Shown here: piece by piece, positions 26,208 through 35,154 of the stretch
Numbering within the stretch: position 1 is the stretch's first letter
Layout: each line of letters begins with the position of its first letter
NCBI GenBank assembly: GCA_963582065.1
Contig: CAUZRQ010000012.1
Coordinates: 1 to 64,000, forward strand
Source of the DNA: UBA8437 sp963582065
GTDB lineage: Bacteria > Planctomycetota > Planctomycetia > Planctomycetales > Planctomycetaceae
Direction: 5' to 3'
Length of the DNA: 64,000 nt
Program-made: the position numbers and the translations under genes
Notes under the pieces: model-generated
Told to the model about the DNA's origin: nothing
Databases searched by the model: none
Seen by the model: the letters and a program-made list of their open reading frames with translations, nothing else

Positions 26208-27908
26208 TTACCGACCGCGGTCCAACCGGATCAACACGGTTGCCTGGCTGACCTCGTCTCGAACCTTCGCGGGATCCCGGGCCGTCCTGGGAGAGCTTTC
26301 CTTGAGTTTTTCGCCGGCCTTGGGAATGTGCTCCTCGAGCAGCAACAGCAGACGCGTACTTCTGACGGCGTAGTTGACGTTCTGGGGCAGGGTCGCATTC
26401 TTGGCCAGCAGCTTGAGTGCACCCGCGCGGGCCACCACCACACCCACGACGTTGCCGTGCTCGTTGACGAGTGGGCCACCGGAGTTCCCCGGCTGGATCG
26501 CCGCACTGATCTGGAGCGTCCGGGGATCGTCACCAACCCCGGCAAGCCCGATGATGTCCCCGGCGGTGTGGACGGGATCCAGGCCCTGGATGTCGGGGTT
26601 GGGATGGCCGAAGGTGAAGACCTTGTTTCCCTCGCGAAGGCGACTGCTGGAAATCACCGGAAGCGACTTGAAGCTGCCGGTGACCTTCAGCAACGCCAGG
26701 TCGTTGCTCGTGTCCCTGTGGACAACCCACGCCGGCAGGGTGCCCGTCCTGGTCATCACCCGAACACGCGAAAGATCGTCGACGACGTGGGCGTTGGTCA
26801 CGAAGTACCCGTCATCGGTGACGAAGAACCCGGTGCCTGTCACCGCCGTTTTTCCGGGGCGGCCCGCCGGGGCCGATCCTGAACCCCTTGTGTTCGAACG
26901 CTGCCGAAAGGCGACCTGTGCCATCAACTTGCGGCTCAGCCGCACCGCCTCGGCGAATTGACCGGCGGTCATCGATTCCCGGACGGCCAACCTGTTGTTC
27001 TTCGCACCCTCGTTGCCTTGTTTCGCGGCGAGATCCAACCAGGCGAAGGCGGTCACACTGTCTTTGGGTACTCCCAGGCCCTGCCCGTATGAAGTCCCGA
27101 GATTGTACTGGGCATCCGCGTGACCCTGCTCGGCAGCCTTCCGATACCACCGGACCGCTTCCCGGTCGTCTTTGGTAACCCCGGCACCGAAGTGATATGC
27201 GCTCCCGAGGTTGTACTGGGCATCCTCGTGACCGCGATCGGCGGCCTTCCGGTACCACTTGGCCGCTGTCCGGAAGTCTTTCACGACTCCCACGCCCTTG
27301 TCGTAGGACACTGCAAGGTTGAACTGGGCTGGAACGACACCCTGCTCCGCGGCTCTCCGGTACCACTTGGCCGCTTCCCGGTCGTCTTTGGCGACACCTT
27401 CGCCGAAGTGGTACGACCCTCCGAGGCTGATCTGGGCATCCGGATGGCCCTGTTCCGCGGCCTTCCGGTACCACGTGAACGCTTCCTGGTCGTCTTTCGC
27501 GACACCCTCGCCAAAGCGGTACGACTCTCCGATGTGGAACCGGGCATGCGAATCACCCTGGTCGGCGGATTGCCGGTACCACTTGACCGCTTCCCGGTCG
27601 TCCTGCGGAACGCCATCACCGAAGCGGTATGACTCTCCGAGATGGAACTGGGCATGCGAGACACCCTGGTCGGCTGCCCGTCGATACCACTTGACCGCCT
27701 CCGTGTCGTTTTTCGAGACGCCGATCCCGATTGAGTAGGTCTGCCCCAGGACGAACTGTGCCCCCGCATCTCCCTTCTCCGCTCTCTCGCGGAGCGCAGC
27801 GACCCACTTCCTTGTGGGTTGATCTGCTGCGTCACAGGTCAACGAAGTCGAGAGCACGCAAAACGCTGCGATCGACAGGGAGCAACAGCCGACGGTGACA
27901 CGGTGCAC
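26208..27908 (-). CDS. Sel1-repeat and trypsin-like (S1C) serine protease fusion
   Basis: GTG 27908 is chosen because AGGAGGTGCGGAGG lies just before it (566 aa). A signal peptide is followed by seven Sel1/TPR-like repeats (consensus AQYNLGxxYxxGxGVxKDDREAVKWYRKAAEQG; about residues 38-295), a Gly/Pro linker, then a protease domain with TNAHVV (His near 374), SNDLALL (Asp near 403) and PGNSGGPL (Ser near 475). The set matches DegP-like chymotrypsin proteases without a PDZ domain. The repeats probably choose partners. It is exported, and acts outside the cytoplasm. Confidence 0.92.
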   Translation of the reverse strand: MHRVTVGCCSLSIAAFCVLSTSLTCDAADQPTRKWVAALRERAEKGDAGAQFVLGQTYSIGIGVSKNDTEAVKWYRRAADQGVSHAQFHLGESYRFGDGVPQDDREAVKWYRQSADQGDSHARFHIGESYRFGEGVAKDDQEAFTWYRKAAEQGHPDAQISLGGSYHFGEGVAKDDREAAKWYRRAAEQGVVPAQFNLAVSYDKGVGVVKDFRTAAKWYRKAADRGHEDAQYNLGSAYHFGAGVTKDDREAVRWYRKAAEQGHADAQYNLGTSYGQGLGVPKDSVTAFAWLDLAAKQGNEGAKNNRLAVRESMTAGQFAEAVRLSRKLMAQVAFRQRSNTRGSGSAPAGRPGKTAVTGTGFFVTDDGYFVTNAHVVDDLSRVRVMTRTGTLPAWVVHRDTSNDLALLKVTGSFKSLPVISSSRLREGNKVFTFGHPNPDIQGLDPVHTAGDIIGLAGVGDDPRTLQISAAIQPGNSGGPLVNEHGNVVGVVVARAGALKLLAKNATLPQNVNYAVRSTRLLLLLEEHIPKAGEKLKESSPRTARDPAKVRDEVSQATVLIRLDRGR

Positions 27909-28044
27909 GGTGGAGACCTCCGCACCTCCTAGAGGGCGATAACCAGACCGATCCAGCCTATCAACGCACCGGTGAAATGGCAAAACGGTGCTGAGAAGCC
28001 ATGTCACCGCATCGGACGACGCCGGGGCCGGGGGGAGATCGGCA

Positions 28045-28638
28045 CTACTTGCTGATCTCGCAGTCCTGAAGTGCCTCTTCGAGCTCTTCCTTGCCCTTGT
28101 CGGTAATCCGCGTACCGTGGATGTTCAGCCACTCCAGTTGTATCAGCGTGACAAACAACGGAACGGAATCGTCGGTGATATCGGTTTCGCTGAGATCCAG
28201 GTTGGTACAACGGCGCAATGACCAGACATCCGGCAACCTCGAGTCGGTAATCGTCCCCTTGGTCAGCAACTTGACGTTCCTGAAGCGGATTCCGTAGCTG
28301 TCGCGACCACTTCAGGCATTTTCGCACGCATCCCATACCCACCTGAGTGTGCCGAGATCGCCATCCCCCTTGGCCTTCCGGTCAAGTTCTTCCGCAAGGT
28401 CCTCCAGGCCGGCGAGTTCCTTTGGATGGGGTGCGACGAAGTCCTGGAAAATCACGTTGGCCGTCCACTCAACAGCCTCTTTCCACTGCCCCGCCGGCAC
28501 ATCCGAAGGGCGTCTTGAGTCGAACGACCGAATCGTGTCGGCGACGTGGCTGACAGCCTGGCTGAAGCGTTGGATCTCATTGATGCGGATCGCCACGGGC
28601 ACTGCCATCGCTATTCTCGCCGAGGCGACAAGAAGCAC
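28045..28638 (-). pseudogene. LRR-ended gene interrupted by one in-frame TGA
   Basis: From GTG 28638 the frame reads LLVASARIAMAVPVAIRIN (hydrophobic start), FVAPHPKELAGLEDLAEELD, WVWDACENA, then TGA at 28312-28314 (codon 109), and continues SGRDSYGIRFRNVKLLTKG and two LRR turns (LDLSETDITDDSV, LNIHGTRITDKGKEEL). All of this is one frame, so it is a single protein split by one stop. The change CGA to TGA would explain it. The downstream part has its own ORF from 28269. Function unknown. Confidence 0.72.
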
Positions 28639-28897
28639 GATGATTCGCGATCTTCGCGTCGTTGAAGATCCACACGGTCAACGGGGTGACTGGCCGAAGC
28701 GATCTCTCAACGAATCCGTGGAAATCAGCCAGCCAGAAGACTACACGATCACGGACCACATAGAATGAAGGCGCAGCGGTTTGCAGCATGAAAACCGCAA
28801 CCGTTTCAGGACGGTCGCCGGGTCGCACGGCCAGCAACGCCTAGCCCCGGGATTCCTTTTCGAGTCAACAACATCAGCAACAAGCGGAGTCCGTGTC

Positions 28898-30490
28898 ATG
28901 TCCGTGCGGTTCATTCACCTGGCAGTTTTCGTGATGTCATTCTGTGCGGTCTCGGCGCAAGCCCAATTCCGCAAAGCTCCACCGGGAACGTTCAAGGAAC
29001 TCGACGATGTGATCGCCGGCAACGCGCTGATCCTCCACGGGAAGCAGCTGTTCATCGACAACCACGTCATCGCCGAACTGGACGGCGTCAGGAAGGTCCT
29101 CAATCAGCCCGTCAAACATCCGCTCAATCCGTTGCTGCGAAAGAACAACCGCGAGTACGCGATTGACTTCGGCACGGTCGTTCGTGATCCGAAGGACGGC
29201 CTCCACAAGATGTGGTATCAGATTTGGAGCAACCATGAGGCCACCGTCGGCACGGTGGGCTACGCGGTCTCCAGGGATGGAATCCGGTGGAAGAAACCGA
29301 TCATTGACAAGTCAACCGGCACCAACCTGGTGATCTTCGATCCAAAGCAACCATGGGTCAGTGCGCCGGGGATCATCATTGACCGACAGGATCCGGACCC
29401 ACGTCGTCGCTTCAAGATGATGTATTCGGCCCGACCCGGCTCCAAGTCGTCTCTATCCAGTTGTGTGGCCTACTCGCCGGACGGAATTCACTGGAAGCCC
29501 GAGGCTCGCAACCCGCTGATCCCCTACAGCGACACGCAAATCTGCCCGTACTGGGACGCGCGCCTGGCCCGCTACGTCGCCTACCTCCGCTTCGGGCCAC
29601 CGAACATCAGGAAGATCGCTCGCATCGAAAGCACCGATTTTCTTCACTGGTCACCCAAGCTGACGGTGATCCCGGGAAAATCCCGGCTGGGCGGCACCAG
29701 CAGCAACCTGGACAAACCGTTTGCGACCAACCACTACACCATGACGGCGATGCCGTACGCGGGCATCTACGTGGGACTGCTCAACACCTATCACGGTGAG
29801 ACGAAGACTCCGATTCCCGACGACAAGCCGTGGATGGACCGGGTCGATGCCCAGTTGGTCTTCAGCCGAAACGGTGTCACCTGGCAGCGGGTGCTCAAGG
29901 ACGGAGCCATCACCGCGCAACAACTCCGCGAGGATCGGGACTGGAAACAGGCGGCCGCACACGCGACGTTTCTTCCCTATGGCAAGTTCAAGAAGGACTG
30001 GGACTGGGGACAGATCTATCCGCATCACCCGCCGCTGGTCGTCGGCGACGAGATCCGGTTCTACTACGCCGGAATCAGCGCTCGGCACTGGAGCGCGTTC
30101 CACAAGGACAAACCGGACCACGCCATCGGCCTGGCGACGCTGCGACTGGACGGATTCGTGTCGGTGGAAACCGAACACAAGGGGACCCTGACGACCAGGC
30201 CCATCGTGTTTCTGGGCGACACGATCGTCGTCAACGCCAACGCAAAAGGCGGGTCGCTTGTCGTGGAAGCCCTCGATGTGAAGGGACGCGTCATCGAGGG
30301 ATTCTCCGCGGGAGACTGTACTCCGATCACCACCGACAGCGTTCGCCACGTCGTGACCTGGAAGGGCCACAAGGACTGCCACCTGCTGCAAGGGCGTCCG
30401 ATCAGGCTGCGGTTTCAACTGGAGAAGGCGAAGCTGTTTTCATTCGAGCCCGGGATTCGACACAGTCATTACCTGCAGTCCTACGATTGA
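28898..30490 (+). CDS. Exported GH32-like beta-propeller protein
   Basis: ATG 28898 (530 aa) follows CGGAG and starts the signal peptide (MSVRFIHLAVFVMSFCAVSAQA); the longer frame from 28781 does not. The body has repeated blade motifs YAVSRDGIRWKKP, VAYSPDGIHWKPEA, IESTDFLHWSPKL and FSRNGVTWQRVL, reminiscent of five-bladed propellers of GH32/GH43/GH130-like proteins. The C-terminal 100 residues form a beta-rich domain (GSLVVEALDVKGRVIEGF). It probably acts on or senses a glycan; catalytic residues were not assigned. The VOC remnant follows 41 bp later. Confidence 0.82.
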   Translation: MSVRFIHLAVFVMSFCAVSAQAQFRKAPPGTFKELDDVIAGNALILHGKQLFIDNHVIAELDGVRKVLNQPVKHPLNPLLRKNNREYAIDFGTVVRDPKDGLHKMWYQIWSNHEATVGTVGYAVSRDGIRWKKPIIDKSTGTNLVIFDPKQPWVSAPGIIIDRQDPDPRRRFKMMYSARPGSKSSLSSCVAYSPDGIHWKPEARNPLIPYSDTQICPYWDARLARYVAYLRFGPPNIRKIARIESTDFLHWSPKLTVIPGKSRLGGTSSNLDKPFATNHYTMTAMPYAGIYVGLLNTYHGETKTPIPDDKPWMDRVDAQLVFSRNGVTWQRVLKDGAITAQQLREDRDWKQAAAHATFLPYGKFKKDWDWGQIYPHHPPLVVGDEIRFYYAGISARHWSAFHKDKPDHAIGLATLRLDGFVSVETEHKGTLTTRPIVFLGDTIVVNANAKGGSLVVEALDVKGRVIEGFSAGDCTPITTDSVRHVVTWKGHKDCHLLQGRPIRLRFQLEKAKLFSFEPGIRHSHYLQSYD

Positions 30491-30531
30491 TCCGGACACC
30501 CAGGACCAGCAAAACCGGAACGAGAGCCACG

Positions 30532-30918
30532 ATGGTCGAACTGCGTCCCCGTGAAACTGTCATCCTGGCAACCGACTTCTCCAGGCTGGTCGACTGGTAC
30601 CGAGATGTCCTCGGGTTCACGGTCGTCAAGCTCTTCGAGGATGACTTCCATTTCTGCAACCTCGAGACGCCGACGGGGACCAGGATCGGGATCGGTGACG
30701 CGAAAGAAATGGGGGTCGTGCCGGGGGACCGGTAGTCTCAAACGGTCATCCTGCAGTTTGAAGTCGATGACGTCCAGGAGTTCTTCGCCCACCTCAAGCA
30801 ATCCGGAACCGAGATTGCCAACGGACCCGCCTTCGACAAGAACGACGGTTTCTGGTTCGGGAGTTTTGCCGATCCCGAGGGCAACTCCTGCTGGGTGGTC
30901 GACAGGAACTGCCCCTGA
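30532..30918 (+). pseudogene. VOC (glyoxalase/dioxygenase) family gene interrupted by one in-frame TAG
   Basis: The frame from ATG 30532 gives MVELRPRETVILATDFSRL, WYRDVLGFTVVKLFEDDFHF and GIGDAKE, typical of the VOC (vicinal oxygen chelate) fold, then TAG at 30733-30735 (codon 68 of 129), then TVILQFEVDDVQEFFAHL and FWFGSFADPEGNSCWVVD, the second half with the usual DPEGN end. Both halves are in the same frame with no gap. A CAG or AAG to TAG change would explain it. Either half alone is too short to fold normally. Confidence 0.85.
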
Positions 30919-31139
30919 CGGTGCCGACGACGGTCAATCCGTCACACCGACCCACTGGTCAGCATGCACGTCGTGACGTCGACGGGGGCCTGCAGTCCGG
31001 GGGCCTGTTTGCCGAGTGGACAAGAGTGAAACTGATGCCGCGTTGGTTGTTCCGCTGCGCTTTCCACGACCGGGTGGATTGTGTTGGAATGGCCCCGGGC
31101 GACCCGAAGTCAGCACCTGGCAACAAAGAGGAAACAGCG

Positions 31140-32153
31140 ATGACTCTCCGTTGGTTTGTGACGTGTTCCGGTTCGATCCTGGTCCTGTCGGGCCTGGCGA
31201 TTCTTGCCACCGCTGAGGCTCCGGCCGAGCCTTCGGCCGAGGCGGCTCCGGAGGTAACAACCGCTGATGTCGAGAGGATGATGACATCACTGTCAAACTG
31301 GGGACGGTGGGGAAAAGACGATGAACTGGGAACGCTGAACCTGATCACCCCGAAGAAGCGACGGAAGGCGGCGAGGCTGGTCAAGGACGGGGTGTCGATC
31401 TCGATGGCCCACGATGTCGTCAAGATCAGGATGGATGACTCGAGTCCGTTCGAGCACGAGGTGACGCTGGGTGAGAACACCGGCGATGTGGGGGGGGCCG
31501 GAGACCGGTACGCCGTGCAGTACCACGGCTTCACTCACACGCACATCGATGCTCTCTGCCACATCTTCTACAGGGGGCGGATGTACAACGGGTTCAGCGC
31601 GGACCTGGTCAAGAAGACCGGTGTCGGCAAGCTCTCGATCAACCGGGTCAAGAACGGGATTTTCACCCGGGCGATTCTGATGGACATGCCCGAGCTGTTC
31701 GGCGTCAGATACCTGCCGGGCAAGCAGGCGATTTATCCGAAACACCTGGAGGCCTGGGAGAAGAAAGCCGGCGTCAAGGTGAAGTCCGGCGACGCCCTGC
31801 TGATTCACACCGGCCGCTGGACGCGCCGCAAGGTCGCCGGCGGATGGAAGATCATGCAGGACTCGGCCGGACTGCACGCCTCGTGCCTGCCCTGGCTGAA
31901 GAAACGGGACGTGGCCATCATCGGCAGCGACCTGGCCCTGGACGTGATGCCCTCGGGGGTCGACAAGTTCGTGTTGCCGGTGCATTGCGTCGTGATCGTC
32001 AGCATGGGGATGTGCATTCTCGATGTGCTCGACTTTCGGGCCATCGCCGAAGAGTGCCGCAAGCGGAAGCGGTGGGAGTTCCTGCTGACGGTCTCCCCCC
32101 TGGCCGTCGAAGGCGGCACGGGATCGCCGGTCAACCCGATCGGGACCTTCTAG
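31140..32153 (+). CDS. Exported cyclase-family (kynurenine-formamidase-like) protein
   Basis: ATG 31140 (337 aa) is behind AAAGAGGAAACAGCG. A signal peptide (LVLSGLAILATAEAPAEPS) is unusual, since most family members are cytoplasmic. The metal-binding motif is HGFTHTHIDALCHIF, corresponding to HxGTHxDxPxH, with DVMPSGVDKFVLPVH further on. The family hydrolyses amides or lactones in a metal-dependent way; the exact reaction is unknown. It follows the broken VOC gene and precedes the kelch gene by 70 bp. Confidence 0.87.
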   Translation: MTLRWFVTCSGSILVLSGLAILATAEAPAEPSAEAAPEVTTADVERMMTSLSNWGRWGKDDELGTLNLITPKKRRKAARLVKDGVSISMAHDVVKIRMDDSSPFEHEVTLGENTGDVGGAGDRYAVQYHGFTHTHIDALCHIFYRGRMYNGFSADLVKKTGVGKLSINRVKNGIFTRAILMDMPELFGVRYLPGKQAIYPKHLEAWEKKAGVKVKSGDALLIHTGRWTRRKVAGGWKIMQDSAGLHASCLPWLKKRDVAIIGSDLALDVMPSGVDKFVLPVHCVVIVSMGMCILDVLDFRAIAEECRKRKRWEFLLTVSPLAVEGGTGSPVNPIGTF

Positions 32154-32223
32154 CGACCTGCTCGAGCAGGACTGGATAACGGAGTAAGCCCAACCTTTGA
32201 CCTGTCGCATCCGAGAGAACCCA

Positions 32224-33339
32224 ATGAAACGTGAACTTTTTGACGTCCCCATCGTCGTCACCGGCGGCCTGTCAATTCGTACGGTCGCGACCTGCCTGCT
32301 GGTCGCCCTGCTGGGCACTCTCGATTCCGCGGCATCCGCGGCCGAGCCCGTGCCCACCTACCGCTGGGAACCGGTAACGCTCAAAGCCCCGTTTGCCGCT
32401 CGTGACGGCGCCGGAGCACTCGTCTACAAGAAGCGGATGTGGTTGCTGGGCGGCTGGAACCCCGGCGACAAGGTGCACTTCCCGCTCATCTGCAACAACG
32501 AGGTCTGGAGTTCGCAGGACGGCCTGGTCTGGAAACTGGACAAGCCCAACACGTTTCTCGACCGGAAATTCGACACGTCCCGAGACTGGGAAGGTCGTCA
32601 CACGGCAGGGTACGTGGTGTTCGGGGACAAGATGTGGATCATCGGCGGCGACGTGAACCAGGGTCACTACCAGAACGACGTCTGGAACTCGACCGACGGC
32701 CGCACCTGGGTTCATGTCAACAAGGGGCGGGACGTCCCCTGGGGGCCGCGGGCACTGCATTACACCTTCGTGCTGGACGGCAAGATCTGGATCCTGGGCG
32801 GACAGACCATGCCCGCCTTCTCGAAAACCAATGACGACAAGGAACGGTTTTACCGCGACTGCTGGAACACGACCGACGGTGTTCGCTGGACCCGGGTTCG
32901 TCCACGAGAGCCGGCCTGGACGCCCCGCGGCATGATCGGGGGCAACGTGGTCTTCAAGAACCGTGTCTGGGTGCTGGGAGGCGGAACCTACGACACCCCG
33001 ACGACGAAAACACGAGAATTCTACGATGACGTGTGGAGTTCCGCCGACGGTGTCCGCTGGAAGCGACACGTCGAGCACGCCGAGTGGGAGCCGAGACAGT
33101 ACCACGATGTGGCAGTCTACGACGGGCGGATGTGGGTCATGGAGGGCTACACCAAGGGAGTCGGCAATCGCAAGGATGTCTGGCACTCGGATGACGGAGT
33201 GCACTGGCACGAAGTCCCAAAGACACCGTGGAAACCTCGTCACGCAGCCAGCGTGTTCGTGTTCAAGAACGCGCTGTGGATGGTCATGGGCAACAACATG
33301 GAGCCCGATGTCTGGCGGCTGCGTCGCGCGGCTCGCTAG
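32224..33339 (+). CDS. Exported kelch-type propeller with Asp-box-like inserts
   Basis: ATG 32224 (371 aa) is chosen as it begins the signal peptide (about 40 residues to AASAAEP); there are nine extra upstream residues in frame. Six kelch-like blades carry GGW/GGD/GGQ/GGG signatures (MWLLGGWNPGD, MWIIGGDVNQG, IWILGGQT, VWVLGGGTYDT, MWVMEGYT, LWMVMGNN). Each is followed by a sialidase-like turn (SSQDGLVWK, NSTDGRTWVHV, NTTDGVRWT, SSADGVRWK, HSDDGVHWHE). This resembles NanM-type mutarotases in overall shape, but that is inference. The symporter gene follows 48 bp later. Confidence 0.8.
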   Translation: MKRELFDVPIVVTGGLSIRTVATCLLVALLGTLDSAASAAEPVPTYRWEPVTLKAPFAARDGAGALVYKKRMWLLGGWNPGDKVHFPLICNNEVWSSQDGLVWKLDKPNTFLDRKFDTSRDWEGRHTAGYVVFGDKMWIIGGDVNQGHYQNDVWNSTDGRTWVHVNKGRDVPWGPRALHYTFVLDGKIWILGGQTMPAFSKTNDDKERFYRDCWNTTDGVRWTRVRPREPAWTPRGMIGGNVVFKNRVWVLGGGTYDTPTTKTREFYDDVWSSADGVRWKRHVEHAEWEPRQYHDVAVYDGRMWVMEGYTKGVGNRKDVWHSDDGVHWHEVPKTPWKPRHAASVFVFKNALWMVMGNNMEPDVWRLRRAAR

Positions 33340-33387
33340 AGCAGAGCCATCCGCCCGGGACCATGGTCCAACCGAGGAACGGTGCCG

Positions 33388-35133
33388 ATGACGGTTTTCG
33401 ACTGGTGCCTGGTCATCGGCCTCAACGGCGCCATCATCGTCTACGGGCTTTTTCGGAGTCGCGAGACGAAGTCGAGCGCCGACTGGTTCCTGGCCGGGCG
33501 CAGCCTGCCCTGGTGGGTCGTGGGGTTTTCCCTGTGGGCCACCGCGATCGACTCGAGCGATCTCGTGGCCGATTCGGGTGGAACCTACTCGCTGGGCCTG
33601 CAGTACTTCGTCACCAACTGGGTCGGCACGGTGGTCGGCTGGGTGCTGGGGGCCCACTTCATCATTCTGCCGATGTACCGGGCCGGCATGTACACCAACG
33701 CCGAGTACCTCGAAGCCCGTTTCGGAACCGCGACCCGGATCATCAGCGTCTTCGTGCAGGTGCAGTACCGCACACTGGTGCTGGGGATCATTGCCACCAC
33801 CATTTACCTGACACTGTCGGTGGTCTGCGGATGGGGACCACTGGCCACCTGGTCGGTCGTGGTCGGCATCGCGCTGCTGGCGACGCTCTACACGGCTCTG
33901 GGTGGGCTGAAGTCGGTGGCCATCACCGATGCCCTGCAGTCGGTCGTCATGATCATCGCCTCGATCGTGCTGTTCGTGATCGTGTGGAACGAGGCCGAGG
34001 GACTCAGCGGAATCGCAAAACGGCTGGACCAGGACCAGCCGGGCCTGTCGGCCACGTTGCTGCACGTCGGTCACGACAAGGTGGTCACCGAAGATGTCAG
34101 CCAGCTGGAACCGCAGGCCATCCAGAGGCGGCTGCTGATCGGAGGTGAATACGACGAGGCCAGTCGGCAGATCGTGCGGACGACTCCCGCGTGGCTGGCC
34201 TGCCTCTCGTTCTTCATCATCGGCCTGTCGTACTCGATCGTGAACCACACCCAATCGATGAGGATGTTCGGAGCCCGCAGCGAATGGGACCTGAAGATGT
34301 CGGTGGTGCTGGCCGGCGTGATCCTGATCGGAACGACGTTCACCAATCTGATGACCGGGGTGATGGGACGGGCGCTTTTTGCCACGTTGCCCCCCGACGT
34401 GGCCACCTATGGAACCAACGACGTGATCTACCCGCTGCTGGTCCGGGAACTGACCGGCCCGGGATTGATGGGACTGGTCGTGGCCGGCATCCTGGCGGCC
34501 TCGTTTTCGACCTACGACTCGATCGGCTCGACGCTCTCCTCGCTGCTGGTCCGCGACGTCTACGCGCGGCTGTTTGTCCGTGACCGCGATGACCGGCACT
34601 ACCTCCAAGTGGGCCGCTGGCTGACGCCGGTGATCATCTTCGGGTCGTTCGCCTACGTGCCCTTCCTGCTCGAAAGCGGGATGCTGATGTTCTACATCGA
34701 GCTGGTCGGAGCCTTCGTGGCACCGCTGCTGACGATCTACCTGATGGGGACCTTCACGCGAGTGCATCGCCGGACCGGGGCCATCGGCCTGTTGGCCGGA
34801 GTGGCCTACGGCGTGTTGAGATTGCTGGCGCCGACGATCGCCGAGATCTTCGGGATCGCTGTCCTGCCACCGGTGATGGCCGACGGCCTGGCCGGATGGG
34901 TGTTCTGCGTGCTGGTGACCGGTGCGACCATGCTGGTCGGATCACTGGCGATGGGCTGGGAGCCGGCCGGGAAGCCGTTGCACGAGGAATCCAGCGGATG
35001 GTTGCGGTCCAGCCAGATCGAAGCTCGGGATTTCGGACTCGGGCAGCAGCCGGCCAAGGGCCCCTGGCCGGCCATGCTGGGCATCGGCGTGATCCTGGCC
35101 GGGGTCTTGTTGAGCTTCGTGGTGTTCTGGTAG
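33388..35133 (+). CDS. Sodium:solute symporter (SSS family)
   Basis: The start is ATG 33388 (581 aa; GTG 33382 is also possible); AGGAA lies 10 nt before. About 13 membrane segments of the SSS type are visible, beginning VIGLNGAIIVYGLFRSRETK and DWFLAGRSLPWWVVGFSLWATAID, which is the family opening. NHTQSMRMFGARSEWD lies in a later loop. A polar loop of about 60 residues near 215-260 is longer than usual. It imports a sugar, sialic acid, or other organic solute with sodium; the order kelch gene then symporter suggests a sugar acid, though this is inferred. Confidence 0.93.
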   Translation: MTVFDWCLVIGLNGAIIVYGLFRSRETKSSADWFLAGRSLPWWVVGFSLWATAIDSSDLVADSGGTYSLGLQYFVTNWVGTVVGWVLGAHFIILPMYRAGMYTNAEYLEARFGTATRIISVFVQVQYRTLVLGIIATTIYLTLSVVCGWGPLATWSVVVGIALLATLYTALGGLKSVAITDALQSVVMIIASIVLFVIVWNEAEGLSGIAKRLDQDQPGLSATLLHVGHDKVVTEDVSQLEPQAIQRRLLIGGEYDEASRQIVRTTPAWLACLSFFIIGLSYSIVNHTQSMRMFGARSEWDLKMSVVLAGVILIGTTFTNLMTGVMGRALFATLPPDVATYGTNDVIYPLLVRELTGPGLMGLVVAGILAASFSTYDSIGSTLSSLLVRDVYARLFVRDRDDRHYLQVGRWLTPVIIFGSFAYVPFLLESGMLMFYIELVGAFVAPLLTIYLMGTFTRVHRRTGAIGLLAGVAYGVLRLLAPTIAEIFGIAVLPPVMADGLAGWVFCVLVTGATMLVGSLAMGWEPAGKPLHEESSGWLRSSQIEARDFGLGQQPAKGPWPAMLGIGVILAGVLLSFVVFW

Positions 35134-35154
35134 GGCGACCGGAAGACGAATCGC

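Noticed and set aside
32272..34767. Minus-strand ORF of 831 aa
   Set aside because: Its residues are His/Asp/Gln/Arg-rich, typical of antisense translation, and the kelch and symporter genes on the plus strand are real families.
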